The translations under genes and the position numbers were made by a program. A DNA stretch of 34,180 nt from assembly GCA_946540435.1 (NCBI GenBank), contig CAMNII010000024.1, positions 1-34,180 of the forward strand, written 5' to 3'. The notes under the pieces were generated by a model. The model ran no database searches, was not told the DNA's origin, and saw nothing but the letters and a program-made list of their open reading frames with translations. Positions 15,447 through 26,900 of the stretch are shown here, in pieces. The DNA comes from an uncultured Prevotella sp. Its GTDB lineage: Bacteria > Bacteroidota > Bacteroidia > Bacteroidales > Bacteroidaceae. Each line of letters opens with the position of its first letter. Within the stretch, counting starts at the first letter, position 1.

Positions 15447-17936
15447 CTATTCGTCAACGGGCGTGACGCTGTCGATGGTAAAGCTCCAGTCGGAGCCGTC
15501 GGTTGGTGTGGAGACGCCGTCTTCATCTACACCCCAGTTGTAACCCTTGGCAAAGCTGGCGTCGGGCTCGCCGCCTTCTATTTCCTTGATGGGCACGAAT
15601 CCCGGATCGAGGGTACAATCCTTATAGTCGCCCATGAGTCCACTGCCATCGTAGACGATTTGAGCCCAAGGTGTGATACGCACGGTGGGATAGTATAGGT
15701 TCTTGGTGGTGTTTGGGTCGGAGGGGTCTTGTTTGACAGCGGGTCCGCGCAGGGTGAAGTCGATGTAGTAGGAGCGGTCGCGCTTGTCAAGTTTGTTAAT
15801 GCGGAAATCTTTTTTTGTCCAATCTTCGTTGTCCTTGCGGTTGAGCTTAAAGGAATGAGTGACGCCCCACGATTCGATGTTCTGCGAGCCTCTGATGGCA
15901 ACTTTTGTGCGGTATTTGAAGGTGTAAGCAACCGTATTCGTACTCTTGTCGGAGGTTTCAATGGCGTCAGTCTGCTCAATCCATACGACAGCCATGGAGG
16001 GTGACTGTGTGGCAAAGGGTATGGCATCGCCTTGGATGTGGGCGTTTCCGCCTTCAAACACCAGTTCCGGCGTAGCCAGATAGGTCTTGTCCTTCTCGAT
16101 TTCGTTGATGCCGAAGGTGAATGTTTTGTGGCGGGTGGTGCGGTCAAGGTCTACGCCTTGAGCATTGTCGATATTGCTTATCGTCTTGCCGTTCTGGCTG
16201 ATATTGAGTTTCGGCCGGAACAGTCCCATGGCTCCCCATAGTCCGATGTCTTTCACCTTGTATTCTGCGGTGAAAGCTTCGTGTCCTTCGGCCGATGGTT
16301 GCAAGAAGAAGGAGTTGTTGTCGATGGTAGGCACGGAAGGGATGGTGTAGGTGCACCCCGGGACGCGCACCTTGGCCAGTGTAAAGTTCTCGTCGAGGAG
16401 GGTGAATCCAAGGATTTTTGCACTGAGGCTTCCATCGAGCACAGCATAGAGTCCGGCATCGAAGAAATTGGTGGACTTGAGTTGTTCGACGTTGTTGAAA
16501 GGAGACAACAGGTTGACGGTTAACTCCGGTCCGAAGCTGAGGTTTATTTTAGCACCTACCTCATTGGTGCTGGGATCGAGGTCTTCTTTCTTGATTTTTC
16601 CTGCGTCGATAAGTTTCTTCAGGGACGCCTCGGAGACACCTGACGATGGTATTTTTCCTCCGAAGCCGATGCCAGCGGTGAGTCTGGGCATGACATTGAA
16701 CTTCATAGTTCCCGATATGTCGCGGGAATCACCAATGAGGACCCCGAGCTGTGGCATGGCGGCATAAAGGAGGTCTTCGAATTTGGGTCCGTAGCCTGTG
16801 TGATAGGTTTTTCCGACTTTCTCGTTAGCCTTTTTGCGATAGCCGGCGCGCACGCCGAAGGGCAGCTCATTGCGAACACCGAAATTCATTTGGCCGGATA
16901 GTTCGAAATGCACCGTGAACGAGAGTCCTGCCCCTATCTTGAGCGGACCGACCTTGAGCGATTTTCCGTAAATCATGATGGGTTCGAAGAGGTCTCCGTC
17001 GACTTTTCCCTCCCCTTGGAACCCGTATGCAATGATGAATCGTCCGTCGAGACCCACGGCAAAGTCGCAGGCATCATTGTCATTGCTGTTGTAGTAGATA
17101 CGGATATAGGGCAGCAACTTCAGGCCAAACTGCAAGAAAGGCCCTTTTGCGGTTGACACACCAGCCGTTGTTATCCAGTTGGTTCCGCCATCTTTGTCCT
17201 CTCTATCAAAGTCGTTTTTTCTTAATTCCGTCGTTCTATCGCTGGGGAAGCTCTTGGTCAGGATGAGTCCGTCGGCAAAGACGTTGCGGGAGTCCCAGTC
17301 GATAGGATCGATTCGGGTTCCTGTATAATAGTGTGTCAGGGCAAACCGGCGTTGGATTTCCTCTGCCTCAGTGCGCGGTGCCAGATAGATACCGTTCTCC
17401 GGGTCTTCATAGGCATCGAGGGAGAGGACGCCGTCGATGGCAATCTCCTCAAAAATTTCGAAGGGCGAGACGTATTTCGCCACGACATGCCACATGCCGT
17501 TCTCCTGCTCAACGCTCTCCACCTTATGGGCCAGATAGGGCAGCTCGTCGGTCTCGTCGCAATGGATGTAGCCACCGACTACGGGCAGCAGGTTCGGGGG
17601 CATGGAGCCGTCGAAGAAGACATCGTAGGTGGCGCTGTCGACCTCCTGAATGGTGATGAGGTAGGGTTTGATGCGGTCGGAGATGACGAGGGTGGAGTCC
17701 TTGAACTGGTAGGTCATCTCATACTCGTCGGTCTCGAGGTGTACCGGCTCGTTGTAGCCCTCCACGTCGTCTTTCGGGTCGGCCTCGGCGTCGGGCACCT
17801 CGTCCAGATAGAGCGAGCAGCCGGCGAGGAGGAACGTCAGGAGCAGGAGCATGCTGCCCCGTCCCCATGGGTTTGGAGCAGCGTTACCGCCGTGGAATAT
17901 ATTTCGTATCCAATCAGAGAAGTGTTTCATCATCAT
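15447..17936 (-). CDS. Large lipoprotein, last gene of the envelope operon
   Basis: An 829-aa protein with an unusually long n-region before the hydrophobic core and a lipobox LLAGC (Cys about 40), followed by SLYLDEVPDAEADPKDD. The acidic residues after the Cys fit surface export of lipoproteins in Bacteroidetes, but this is inference. The body is beta-rich, with no catalytic motif I recognise. Residues about 330-500 resemble strand-turn repeats (GQMNFGVRNELPFGVRAGYRKK, GTMKFNVMPRLTAGIGFGGK, AKINLSFGPELTVNLLSPF), as in a barrel-like or sheet domain. The C-terminal third has beta-sandwich character (VAYTFKYRTKVAIRG, SYYIDFTLRG). The start is 23 bases after the 229-aa gene. The earlier ATGs (MMM) make the exact start uncertain by two codons. 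Confidence 0.72.
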   Translation of the reverse strand: MMMKHFSDWIRNIFHGGNAAPNPWGRGSMLLLLTFLLAGCSLYLDEVPDAEADPKDDVEGYNEPVHLETDEYEMTYQFKDSTLVISDRIKPYLITIQEVDSATYDVFFDGSMPPNLLPVVGGYIHCDETDELPYLAHKVESVEQENGMWHVVAKYVSPFEIFEEIAIDGVLSLDAYEDPENGIYLAPRTEAEEIQRRFALTHYYTGTRIDPIDWDSRNVFADGLILTKSFPSDRTTELRKNDFDREDKDGGTNWITTAGVSTAKGPFLQFGLKLLPYIRIYYNSNDNDACDFAVGLDGRFIIAYGFQGEGKVDGDLFEPIMIYGKSLKVGPLKIGAGLSFTVHFELSGQMNFGVRNELPFGVRAGYRKKANEKVGKTYHTGYGPKFEDLLYAAMPQLGVLIGDSRDISGTMKFNVMPRLTAGIGFGGKIPSSGVSEASLKKLIDAGKIKKEDLDPSTNEVGAKINLSFGPELTVNLLSPFNNVEQLKSTNFFDAGLYAVLDGSLSAKILGFTLLDENFTLAKVRVPGCTYTIPSVPTIDNNSFFLQPSAEGHEAFTAEYKVKDIGLWGAMGLFRPKLNISQNGKTISNIDNAQGVDLDRTTRHKTFTFGINEIEKDKTYLATPELVFEGGNAHIQGDAIPFATQSPSMAVVWIEQTDAIETSDKSTNTVAYTFKYRTKVAIRGSQNIESWGVTHSFKLNRKDNEDWTKKDFRINKLDKRDRSYYIDFTLRGPAVKQDPSDPNTTKNLYYPTVRITPWAQIVYDGSGLMGDYKDCTLDPGFVPIKEIEGGEPDASFAKGYNWGVDEDGVSTPTDGSDWSFTIDSVTPVDE

Positions 17937-17959
17937 ACGCCTTATATATTAAGTTCATC

Positions 17960-18649
17960 TTATTCTATCACTAACTTGAAGAGGTTGCTGGGCGAGCCGT
18001 GCATCTCGCCGTCGAAGGCCAGCGAGTCGGGGAAGTGTTCGATGACGGCGTTGTCGTGGTGGTAGCAACGGAAGTTGATGCTGTCGCGTTCGCGGTACTG
18101 GCTCCAGATGCGGAACTCCATGAAGTCGATGCCGAATGCCTGTCTGACTTCGCCGATGCCCCGCAGCTCGTCGCCACAGAAGGCTCCGACGACCATGGTG
18201 CTGTCAGGTTTCTGGCCGTGGACGGAGACGTCGGCATAGACCACCATGTCGAAGAGGTAGTCGAGTGGGTTGACCTGCCACACGGGCATGACGTTCACCC
18301 GGCAGGTATCGATGAGCTGTGCCGATACCGACATGGCCGTCACGAGCACCGAGCCGGGAGCAAGGGCTACGATGCTGTCCTTCACCATCTCTACGACGCC
18401 GTCTTGGTCGGTCATCCAGTAGACGCTTCCGTTCGACAGGGTGTCGGGGTCGAAGATGGGTGTGAGCAGCAGACTGTCGCCCACCATGATGTTCACCTCA
18501 TGGCGGTCGAGTGTCATCGTGCCTGCAGGAGTGGCAAAGCCTTCAAATTCGAAGAACTCTCCACACGACGTCAGGAGCAACACCGCCGCCAGTCCCATCC
18601 ACGACAACAGGAAGGGCATGCGGTTTCTTCTTTTAGGCATTCTGTTCAT
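17960..18649 (-). CDS. Lipoprotein with Ig-like domain and a domain shared with the 994-aa protein
   Basis: A 229-aa lipoprotein. After a basic n-region and hydrophobic core comes LLTSC (Cys29). Residues about 40-125 look like a BIG2-type Ig domain (TMTLDRHEVNIMVGDSLLLTPIFDP...VYWMTDQDGVVEMVKDSIVALAPGSVLVTA). Residues about 145-229 form a second domain with VGAFCGDELRGIGE and, near the end, DGEMHGSPSNLFKL. The same two landmarks occur in the 994-aa protein (EVAAFVDDEVRAV...DGEMHGTASALYEL, and again GAFVGDECRGEGK). This ties the two genes together. The gene lies 30 bases after the 757-aa gene and 23 before the 829-aa gene. Role unknown; an anchor or adaptor for the surface complex is a reasonable guess. 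Confidence 0.75.
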   Translation of the reverse strand: MNRMPKRRNRMPFLLSWMGLAAVLLLTSCGEFFEFEGFATPAGTMTLDRHEVNIMVGDSLLLTPIFDPDTLSNGSVYWMTDQDGVVEMVKDSIVALAPGSVLVTAMSVSAQLIDTCRVNVMPVWQVNPLDYLFDMVVYADVSVHGQKPDSTMVVGAFCGDELRGIGEVRQAFGIDFMEFRIWSQYRERDSINFRCYHHDNAVIEHFPDSLAFDGEMHGSPSNLFKLVIE

Positions 18650-18679
18650 ATCGTTTTTGTTTTCTGTTTCTTTGGATAA

Positions 18680-20953
18680 CTATTCAGCGGGTGCGGTGAT
18701 GGTGACGACATTCGAGTTTTTGCTTCTGCGGCCGTCTTCATACTGCACGAGGATGTAATACTGTGCCGACTCTCCTTTCTGCAGCAGGACGTCGCTGTAG
18801 CTGCGGTCCTCGGCTGCCACGGAGGTGTGGAACTGGAAGTTCGTTTCGCCCTGCGGCTTCCGGAAGATGCAGATGTACCATGGTCCGTAGTCGGGCACCT
18901 CGCCGAGGTCCCATGCGATGCGCGTCTGGTGGCTGTCGCGGTCGTAGGTTCCTTCGAGTGTCATCTTGATGTCAATGACGAGCGGTCCCTCGTAGTAGTT
19001 CATGTAGGCCAAGGAGAGGTCGCTGGAAATGGCACTGTTGTTGAACGACTCGATGGCATAGTAGTACTTGTTCTTGCGGTCGTAGGGTGGTGTGTCGTCG
19101 ATATGCAGGACGTTGTTGAGGGCTTTCACCGAGTCGGCGTCGCAGATGGCGAGCAGCGTGCGTTCCTTCTCGTTCTCCTTCCAGCGGAACACCTTGTGGT
19201 AGGCCATCTGCTGGTCGGTACCCGTTATCCAGTCCATGTGGATACCCTTCGGGTCGACCCATGCGGAGTCGAGGTGGGCAACGGTGGGCTTGAGCATTGT
19301 CGGGCGCTCCACCTGCAGGATGTCGGTCCAGTCGCCCTCGTTGGTCGAGAAGTCTATCGCGCGTACTTTATAATATATATAGCGTTGGTTCACGTCGAGT
19401 GCCAGTGAGTCGACGTACATCGTGTCGCGGATGCCTTCGTCGTTGCGGAAGAGCCAGGGGTGGGTAGTGTCGTTGGCATAGACCACCTGGTAGTAGTCGA
19501 TGTCGATGTCGTCGGGTGCCGTCCAGTGCAGCTCTACACGTCCGTCTTCATGCGGGAAGGCGAAGAAGTTGCTCGGTGCTGCCGGACCTCTCATGTCCTC
19601 TACGCGGAGCATGACGGGCATCGAATAGCTCACGTTATGGGCGGTGTCGTAGGCAGCGATGACCATCATTCCCGAGCGCAGGCCGGTGACGTCGATGACG
19701 GTCATCGTGTCGGTGCGCTGCAGCGGCTCCTTCATGAGCGGTTTCCACTCCTCGCCGGTAATCTGCTTGTTGTAGTACAGGGGCAGGAAGCCCGTGAGGT
19801 CGTCTTCGAGGGAGTCCTTGCGGAAGTGCACCTCGGCCGTGACGTTTACCGTCGGGTCGTCCTCGTCGGGTCGGTCGATGTTGATGAAGGTGACGACAGG
19901 CGGGATGGGCGGGTCGAGGTCGCCCATCTTCACCCGGTGGACGGGGCTTGCCTCGGTGAGGTCGCCGAACATGTCGTGGGCAAAGATACGGTATTCATAG
20001 TATCCCGGGGCTTTCACCTGGTCGCCGAGCGACGTCTCTTCCTGGAAGGGCATGTCCTTCTGGAAGGGCACGAAGGGGTTCTCGTTGATGCGTTCCCACG
20101 CCATGCCGTCGAGGCCCTCCTCTTGTTTCGACGGTCCGCGGCGCTCCACTTCGAAGCTGCTGTAGGGTCCCTGTTCCCAAAAGAGGTCTATCTGGTAGAA
20201 GGAGACGATGCTGTCGCGTATCTGCACGTCGAAGGGCTCGGGCTTATACTTTGTGTTCTCTATTTCCTCGATGAAGCCGGGCTGGAAGATGATGCTGGAG
20301 TCCTCGGGATGGATAGTGGGATGGAGGATGTACTGGTAGGTTTCACCCTTCTTCACGTTGGTGTCGACGAAGCGCATCGCCATGTCGTTGGCCAGGTCGC
20401 GGCGCCATTCCGAGAAGAGGACGGCGAAGCCGAACATCATGTTCTGCTCCTCGCTCATCTCCACCATGGCCCCGATGGACCCCGGCATGTTGCGCGTCTG
20501 GTTATACTTCATGCGCTTGTTGCTGTACATCATCTCGGTGGCCATGACGGCAATGGAGTCACTCTGCGGATACTTCGCCAGCATCTGCTCCTTCGACAGG
20601 GGCTTCCGGGCATAGAACAGCGTGTCGAGGCCAGACTCACCGATGCGGATGAGGTTATAACCCGTCTGGTTGAGGTACTTCCAGGAAACATAGTCCTCGG
20701 GCGCCCAGCGCAGCACGATGCTGTCGCCATAGGCACGCGCCGCCAGGTTGATTCTTGAACGTACCAACGGATGGTAGGGAATGGCTTCCACGGAGTCGGC
20801 CAGTGCCAACAGGGAGTCATTCCGCAACATGTCCAGCCGGACAGAGTCGGGATACTCGGCATAGGTCTGTGCCTGCACGGGCACTGCCAGTGCCCACAAT
20901 GCTCCGATGGCGGCTATAATGGAGACTATTCTATGGTTCATCATCATTATCAT
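18680..20953 (-). CDS. Secreted multidomain fibronectin type III-like protein
   Basis: A 757-aa exported protein with a signal peptide (core IVSIIAAIGALWALAVPVQA, cleaved before QTY). At least four or five fibronectin-III-like units can be picked out by the pattern 'I x L x W x x (5-15) Y x V x R': IVLRWAPEDY near the N-terminus, IDLFWEQGPYSSFEVERR, VELHWTAPDDIDIDYYQVVY, IHMDWITGTDQQMAYHKVFR and TRIAWDLGEVPDYGPWYICIFR. There is no T9SS tail; it ends VVTITAPAE. The ATG overlaps the stop of the 2594-aa gene by four bases (ATGA), a sign of translational coupling. A scaffold or binding partner of the giant protein is inferred; no enzymatic motif is seen. Confidence 0.78.
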   Translation of the reverse strand: MIMMMNHRIVSIIAAIGALWALAVPVQAQTYAEYPDSVRLDMLRNDSLLALADSVEAIPYHPLVRSRINLAARAYGDSIVLRWAPEDYVSWKYLNQTGYNLIRIGESGLDTLFYARKPLSKEQMLAKYPQSDSIAVMATEMMYSNKRMKYNQTRNMPGSIGAMVEMSEEQNMMFGFAVLFSEWRRDLANDMAMRFVDTNVKKGETYQYILHPTIHPEDSSIIFQPGFIEEIENTKYKPEPFDVQIRDSIVSFYQIDLFWEQGPYSSFEVERRGPSKQEEGLDGMAWERINENPFVPFQKDMPFQEETSLGDQVKAPGYYEYRIFAHDMFGDLTEASPVHRVKMGDLDPPIPPVVTFINIDRPDEDDPTVNVTAEVHFRKDSLEDDLTGFLPLYYNKQITGEEWKPLMKEPLQRTDTMTVIDVTGLRSGMMVIAAYDTAHNVSYSMPVMLRVEDMRGPAAPSNFFAFPHEDGRVELHWTAPDDIDIDYYQVVYANDTTHPWLFRNDEGIRDTMYVDSLALDVNQRYIYYKVRAIDFSTNEGDWTDILQVERPTMLKPTVAHLDSAWVDPKGIHMDWITGTDQQMAYHKVFRWKENEKERTLLAICDADSVKALNNVLHIDDTPPYDRKNKYYYAIESFNNSAISSDLSLAYMNYYEGPLVIDIKMTLEGTYDRDSHQTRIAWDLGEVPDYGPWYICIFRKPQGETNFQFHTSVAAEDRSYSDVLLQKGESAQYYILVQYEDGRRSKNSNVVTITAPAE

Positions 20954-23900
20954 TCTTTAAGATTGTCAATATTATACGAGTTCACCCAGTTTTTAAATGG
21001 GTTATTGAGGATGATGGGCTCGACGGGCTGACCGTTGTTTCCCATCTGGTAGCAGTCATAGGTCTGGGTTTTCATGTCGAAGGCGTTCACACGATACTGC
21101 TCAAACTCGATGGAGGTGATGTGGTTCAAGCCTACTCCCGCCTGGAAGGAGTCTTTCGTATAGGTCTTGCCGCCATAGTTCCAACCATTTCCCTTACCCG
21201 AGTTGGTCAGGCGGCAGAACATCATACGTGAGATTTCCTGATGGCGTCGGTCGTTGCTGCTGAGGCCGACGACAGACTTATGCAGCGTCTTCCACTTGTG
21301 GGAATCGTTGTTGGGGAACTGGGCACCGAAGACCAACGGGAACTGATACATCGGTATCTGTATCTCGCTTTCACGGTAGCGGGGACCGCTATAGCCATGC
21401 TCGCGCCAGCCCCATGAGGCATTCATATAGATGCCGCGATAGGTGTTGTTGAACTGCTGCAGCGACTGCTTGATGTATTTATCATTTATGTTAGAGCAGA
21501 TTGAAAAATACCAAGATTGCAGTGAGGTTGTGCTTTTTCCACCGAGATAGGCATTAGGTGTTTTAACCCATCCACCCATGCTCGACGCCTTCTCTGCGAT
21601 ATAGTAAGGCAGGGCAATGTCCCAAAGGGCATAGATCATGCGGTTCCACTCCTTGGCGGAAGCATGAACCTTCGGCGTACGCTCTGACTGACCGCTGACC
21701 ACCATCTTGTTGCACCACTGCTTGTCGGACTCGCTGAAGGAGTGGAGCGGATAGTGATGGCCTGTGGCACCGAACTCTGTCCACTGGAAGTATTGCGACA
21801 TCTCCTTGATCTTCTTCGTTCCGTTACGGATGTTATAGTTGCTGCTCGGATTGAGGTTACCGTTGTAGACATTGCCTTGCTCATGATAGATGAGTGCCTC
21901 GGCAGACGGTACGGAGTAGCCCTCGCTGGTCTGCATCGTCTCGAAGGAGTAGTTCGTGATGGGCAGGCCACCGATGAAGAAGTAGTTGCTCAGATACGAC
22001 AGGAACACATACGGGTCGAAGAGTCGGTAGGACTTGCCGTTGTAGACCACCTTGTCGTTGGCATAGTCGACATCCGTCCTGTAGGCGGCATAGCAGGACG
22101 AACCCAAATCATTGAAACCATGGTCATACTTGATGCTCTTCAGCTTTACGCCGATATAGGGTTCCTCATACTCCGTGAAGTGGTAGGCCTTGCTTTCATA
22201 GACACCCGTGCGCCAGTCGCCATTGCGTGATGACAGGCGGATACTCGCCAGGTTGTGAGTCGTATAGTAAGTGTTGAGCTTTAAGGACCTCTTCAACTTG
22301 GGAATATTAATCTTATCACCCACGTTGACCTTTCGACCCAACTCCCTGGAATAAGCTAACGCCTGCGACGAATTGGAGACTACTACCGTCTGCCAGCCGA
22401 CAGTGTCAATGCTAATAGTCCGTGATGTATGCGGTATTTCGTAGTCAATTTCCAGCTTCAGCTTCTGATGATAGCTACCGCTGTTGTAGGCTGCATAATA
22501 GGCCTTTGACCACCAAGTCGATGTATTGGGAATCATGTTGAGGCAGTTCCCGTTCTCAACAAACTCATTATCAGCCTCTACTACTTTCGTCCAACGCTCA
22601 TTGGCGCCTGTAAATTTTTGTTTGGAACCGCCGCCGCTGGTTTTGTAGAGCCTCCACTTCAACTTTCCCTTCTGATAGCAGTAGCTGCGCATGTCCTGCG
22701 TCAGGGCAATGGTGGGGTTGGCAATGTCGTTGATATAGGCCTCCTGGAAGCCTTTGTTCTGATTTGGCTTCAACTGTCCGCGAACCGACGGGTAGGCCAG
22801 CGCCACAAACTGCTGCAGGTCGGTGCTGTCGTTGAGCTCTTCCATGTCGTTGCCGCCTGTACGGAAGTAGTAGATCTGCTTCTGCGACCAAGGCTCGTTC
22901 ACCCATCGGTCGCCCTTCCAGTTGTCTTCATCGTGATACTTGCGCGGGTCTACTTCAACACCCTTGACGATTTCCTTGGCATTGCCGCTCACCACCAGGC
23001 AATAGTAGCGGTCGGGGTTCAGCGAACTGATATCCAAGGCATGAACCGTCTGAGAGTAGTCCTTGGTCGTGAGTTTCTTCTGACTCTTGTAGCCAGGTAT
23101 AGTACTAATGTAGCGTGTGGAGCGATAGCGGTCTCTGTATGTGGTCCCATTGAATGTCTTGACCAAGAGGGTATCTATCGGACGGGTGAACTCATAGAGG
23201 TAGGCACTGGTGGTGCGACGGAAGATGAAAGTGCGTTTCGACTGCATCTCCAGTTCCTCCGTGCTGCCGGTCCAGTCGTTCTCCAGCTGATGCAGGGTGT
23301 TCTCGTCGAGCACACGGAAGCCGGCATCGAGCGGTGCCTGCGTATAGTACATAGGTTTGTTGACGATGTTCGGCGAGACAAGCTCAGCCTCCTTGGCCCA
23401 TCCTTCCTTGGAACTGGCTGAGCCGAGGGTGCAGTCGCCGAAGAGTTCGAAGTTGTCGAGCGGGTTGCCATAGAACACGTTACATACCGTTCCGCACTCG
23501 AAGGAGAAGCGGCGGTTGACCTTCACCAGTCCGCCCAGGAGGCTCAGTTTCACTCGGGCATCGCCGAGGAAGTAGGTAGGATGTGGTGTTCCGCAGCGGA
23601 GCACACCACCGATGGCAGCATCGATGACGGGGAACTTCTTACTCCAGAAGCCCAGGTCGATATCGATTCCGAAGGTGGCATAGAGGTAGGCGTAGAGCTG
23701 TCCTTCGCCGTACCATCCGTTGTGGCCCATCTTGCCGTCGCTGGTGTCGGGACACTTCGGCGAGGCGAGCTTGCGGATGCTGACGTCGAAGCCGGCGTTG
23801 ACGCCCATCTCTCCGTAGAAGATACCGAGGCGCACGTTGACATATCCGGCCACGGAGGCTCCCAGCATCACACCGCCGACAACAGCCTGCTGCGTCATCT

Positions 23901-26900
23901 TCACGGCACGCTCACGGGCGGCGTTGGCTTTCGTGAGGTCGCCACCTTCCATACCTTCTACCTGCTGACCATTGAGGAACTGGCTGATTTCATCGGGGAT
24001 GGGCGGCAGCTGGCCGTCGTTGGGCAGCTCGTTACCGAAGCAGAGGTACATGGTGGCATTGATCTTCACGTCGACGATGCCCGTCTTGACATCGATGAGG
24101 GTCAGCTTGCATCGCTTGTCCCAGTCGGGTTCGCCAAGGTAGACGTGCCACTTACACTTCTGGAGGTCCTTGCCTTTCTCGCGGAACGTCAGACGCATGT
24201 CGAGCGACACGGTGAAGCCCATCTTGTCGCCTTTCTTCTTCTTCTCGGAGTAGTTGTCGTGGGCCTTGGTCTCGGTATTATCGTTGGCATGGCTGTCGTC
24301 GCCGATCTTGTCGTTGAGGCCGTTGCCGGTGGCGGCACCCTGAGCATATTCTATCAGCTCTTTCTTGATGTTGGCGGCACTGAGCTCGGTGTTCAGGGCT
24401 GCCATCTGCGAGGCCAGGCCATTGATTTCATCGTGGAGGGCTCCGTCGGCCTTGCCGTCGACGGTGACGTTCAGCTGCAGATATTTGTCGGTATCGTCTT
24501 CGAACCATACGAGGGATATCTTCGAGTCTATCATGCCTCCGACACCGCTGACGCTGCCGTTGAACATAAAGGTGGAGAGTCGTCCCTTGCCTTCGTTGGC
24601 ATTCTTGTCGTAGACGGCGGTGCACTTGAACTCGGCATCCTTGATGATCTCGCCGTCGGAGGAGCCAAGCGTCATGCCGGCAATGACGCCGATGACGCCT
24701 TCCTTGGGCTGCGGGTCGCCCTCTTCGCCTTTCGACTTGTTGTAGTTGCGCGAGCAGTTGAAGTAGACGCCGGCCTCGATGCCTTTGATGGTGAGCGGCG
24801 TGATGGGAATGCCCACCTTGCTGCTGGCCTTGGCCTGGAAGTAACCGTAAGAGAATTTCTTGGCTTTGTTGCCCTGTCCCTCTTCATATTTATAATAGCC
24901 GCCGGTGCAGTCGAGCTCGAAGAGGTTGCCCGGCAGGTTGATCTTGATATCGCCGGCGTAGCCTTTCTTCTTCTCTTCGTCGACAATCTTCAGGGTGCCG
25001 TCGAAGGAGAGACCGGCAGCCTCAATCTTGAGGTTCAGGTCGTTATAGGTGATGCCATGGCTGCCCTTCGACTCGTCGAACTCAATCTTGAAGTTCTCGA
25101 TGTCGACCTTAGCATTGAGTCCGAAGGATGCTCCCACGCTGACGAGCGGGTTCTTCGAGTCCTTCATGATGAGGCCGATCTTACCCTTCAGCTCCAGCAC
25201 GACATCCTTGCCTTTCATGTTCACGCCATAGTCGTCGAGGCTGAACTTGAAGGGTCCGAGTTCTTTCGAGAAGGAGGCCAGCGACCAGTTGCCCACTTCG
25301 AAGTAGCAGCGGTCGGAGAGCTTGAACTCCTTGTTGGTGGTGAGTTTCAGCAGTTCGCCCTCCAGCTTGTTGGACTCGGCGGCATTCTGGGCGTCTTCCT
25401 GCAACTTGGCCTCGTATTTCGACTTCCACTTGCCTCGCTGGCTGGTGGCCAGTCGCATCTGGTTGAAGTGGATGTCGGGCACATGGGGTTTCATCGGCAG
25501 GTAGCCGAGGTACTTATTGATCTTATCCTTGTACTTGCCGGCGGCAGAACCTCCGATGCCCATCTTTCCGGCCATGCAGAGTTCCACCTCGGTGTCGTAT
25601 CCGTTGTCGCCATAGATGGCTTCGAGCAGGAAGTAGCTCTGCTGCTGATCGATGGTGGCCTCGGCGAGCCAGAAGTCGAAGTTCAGGTCCAAATCTCCCT
25701 GCACTTTCAATACGAAGTCGATAGCGCCCTCGTGTTGGGTATCCTTCTGGGGATACATGTCGCAGCGCACGTTCACCATCTCATTGTCGCCGGTGAGCGG
25801 CAGGTGGAAGGCTCCGTCGAAGTGGCTGCCGGAGAAGTCGTTCTGCTTGATGTTGCAGACAATCTCGTTAATCTTCAGCTGCCATCCGTCGGCTTTCCAG
25901 TTGCCGATGTCTGTTGCACCGAACTTACCGGTAACGCCGCTGCCGTCGATAATCATCTTGTATCCGCCGACTTCCATGCGGCTGTCGCCCTTGAGGAAGC
26001 CTTTGGGGAACTGCATGTTGACGGTCTCGATGGTGAGTCCCATCCATCCCATGCCGGTCTCGACACCTTCTTCGTCGTAGACGGCTTCGATATGGTCGCG
26101 GTTATAGCCTTCGGGGAAGGTGAGTCCTTCGGGGTCCCAGTAGCCGTCGTGGTCGATGACGATGCCCTGTGCGGTGAAGGTCCATCCCGGCAGCTTCTCG
26201 GCTTCGAAGGAATCCATGGTGACGAGGGCATGCCAGCTGTCCCATCCCTTTGCACCGATCTGCGTCTGGATGCTGAGCACAGGCATGTCGTTGGTCACCT
26301 CGCCGGTAGCCTTGTCGACCTTCTTGAGCTTGGGGATCTTCATGTCCATATCGAGGTCGAAGAGTTCGAACTCGTTGCCATGCCAGCTGACAAAGCAGCC
26401 GTTGGTGGGCTCCATGAGGTCTTCCGGGGCCTTGAAGGTCACTTCAAACTGCGACTCCGGCTCCACAAGGGTGAAGTCGCCGAGCAGCGCTACCGTTCCT
26501 GACTCGGGGAGCATCCGCTCGGGACTGATACAGAGGCGCGGAGCGCCGAGCAGCAGGATGTCGTTCTTCAGGCGGTTGCTCTTGGGCATGGTGAACTCGC
26601 CGAGGACGTTCATCGTGGCGTAGGTGGCCGCGAACTTCATGTCGACAATCTGCATGTCGACCGGGCTCTTGTTGATGCTCTTCGGGATGGACAGCGGCAG
26701 GTGCAGGTCGTCCACCTCACCGCGCATGAGCTGGTCGAAGATGGCCTCGCCCTTCTTCACCCATCCGTAGTATTTGGCCACATTGAGTTCCTTGGCCAGG
26801 TCTTTGACGACACCGTCGGCAGCGCCCTGCAGCTGAGAGGCGTAGGGCAGTCCGCTGTCGCCGATGAGGTTGTCGATGCCCCAGTCGGAGAAGAGTTTCT

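Noticed and set aside
19460..20758. 432-aa open frame on the plus strand
   Set aside because: Antisense to the fibronectin-III gene; Val/His/Asp-rich composition typical of a shadow frame.
23581..26502. 973-aa open frame on the plus strand
   Set aside because: It lies wholly antisense to the 2594-aa gene, which has a signal peptide, domain structure and operon context. The long open frame follows from the GC-rich codon pattern of the real gene.
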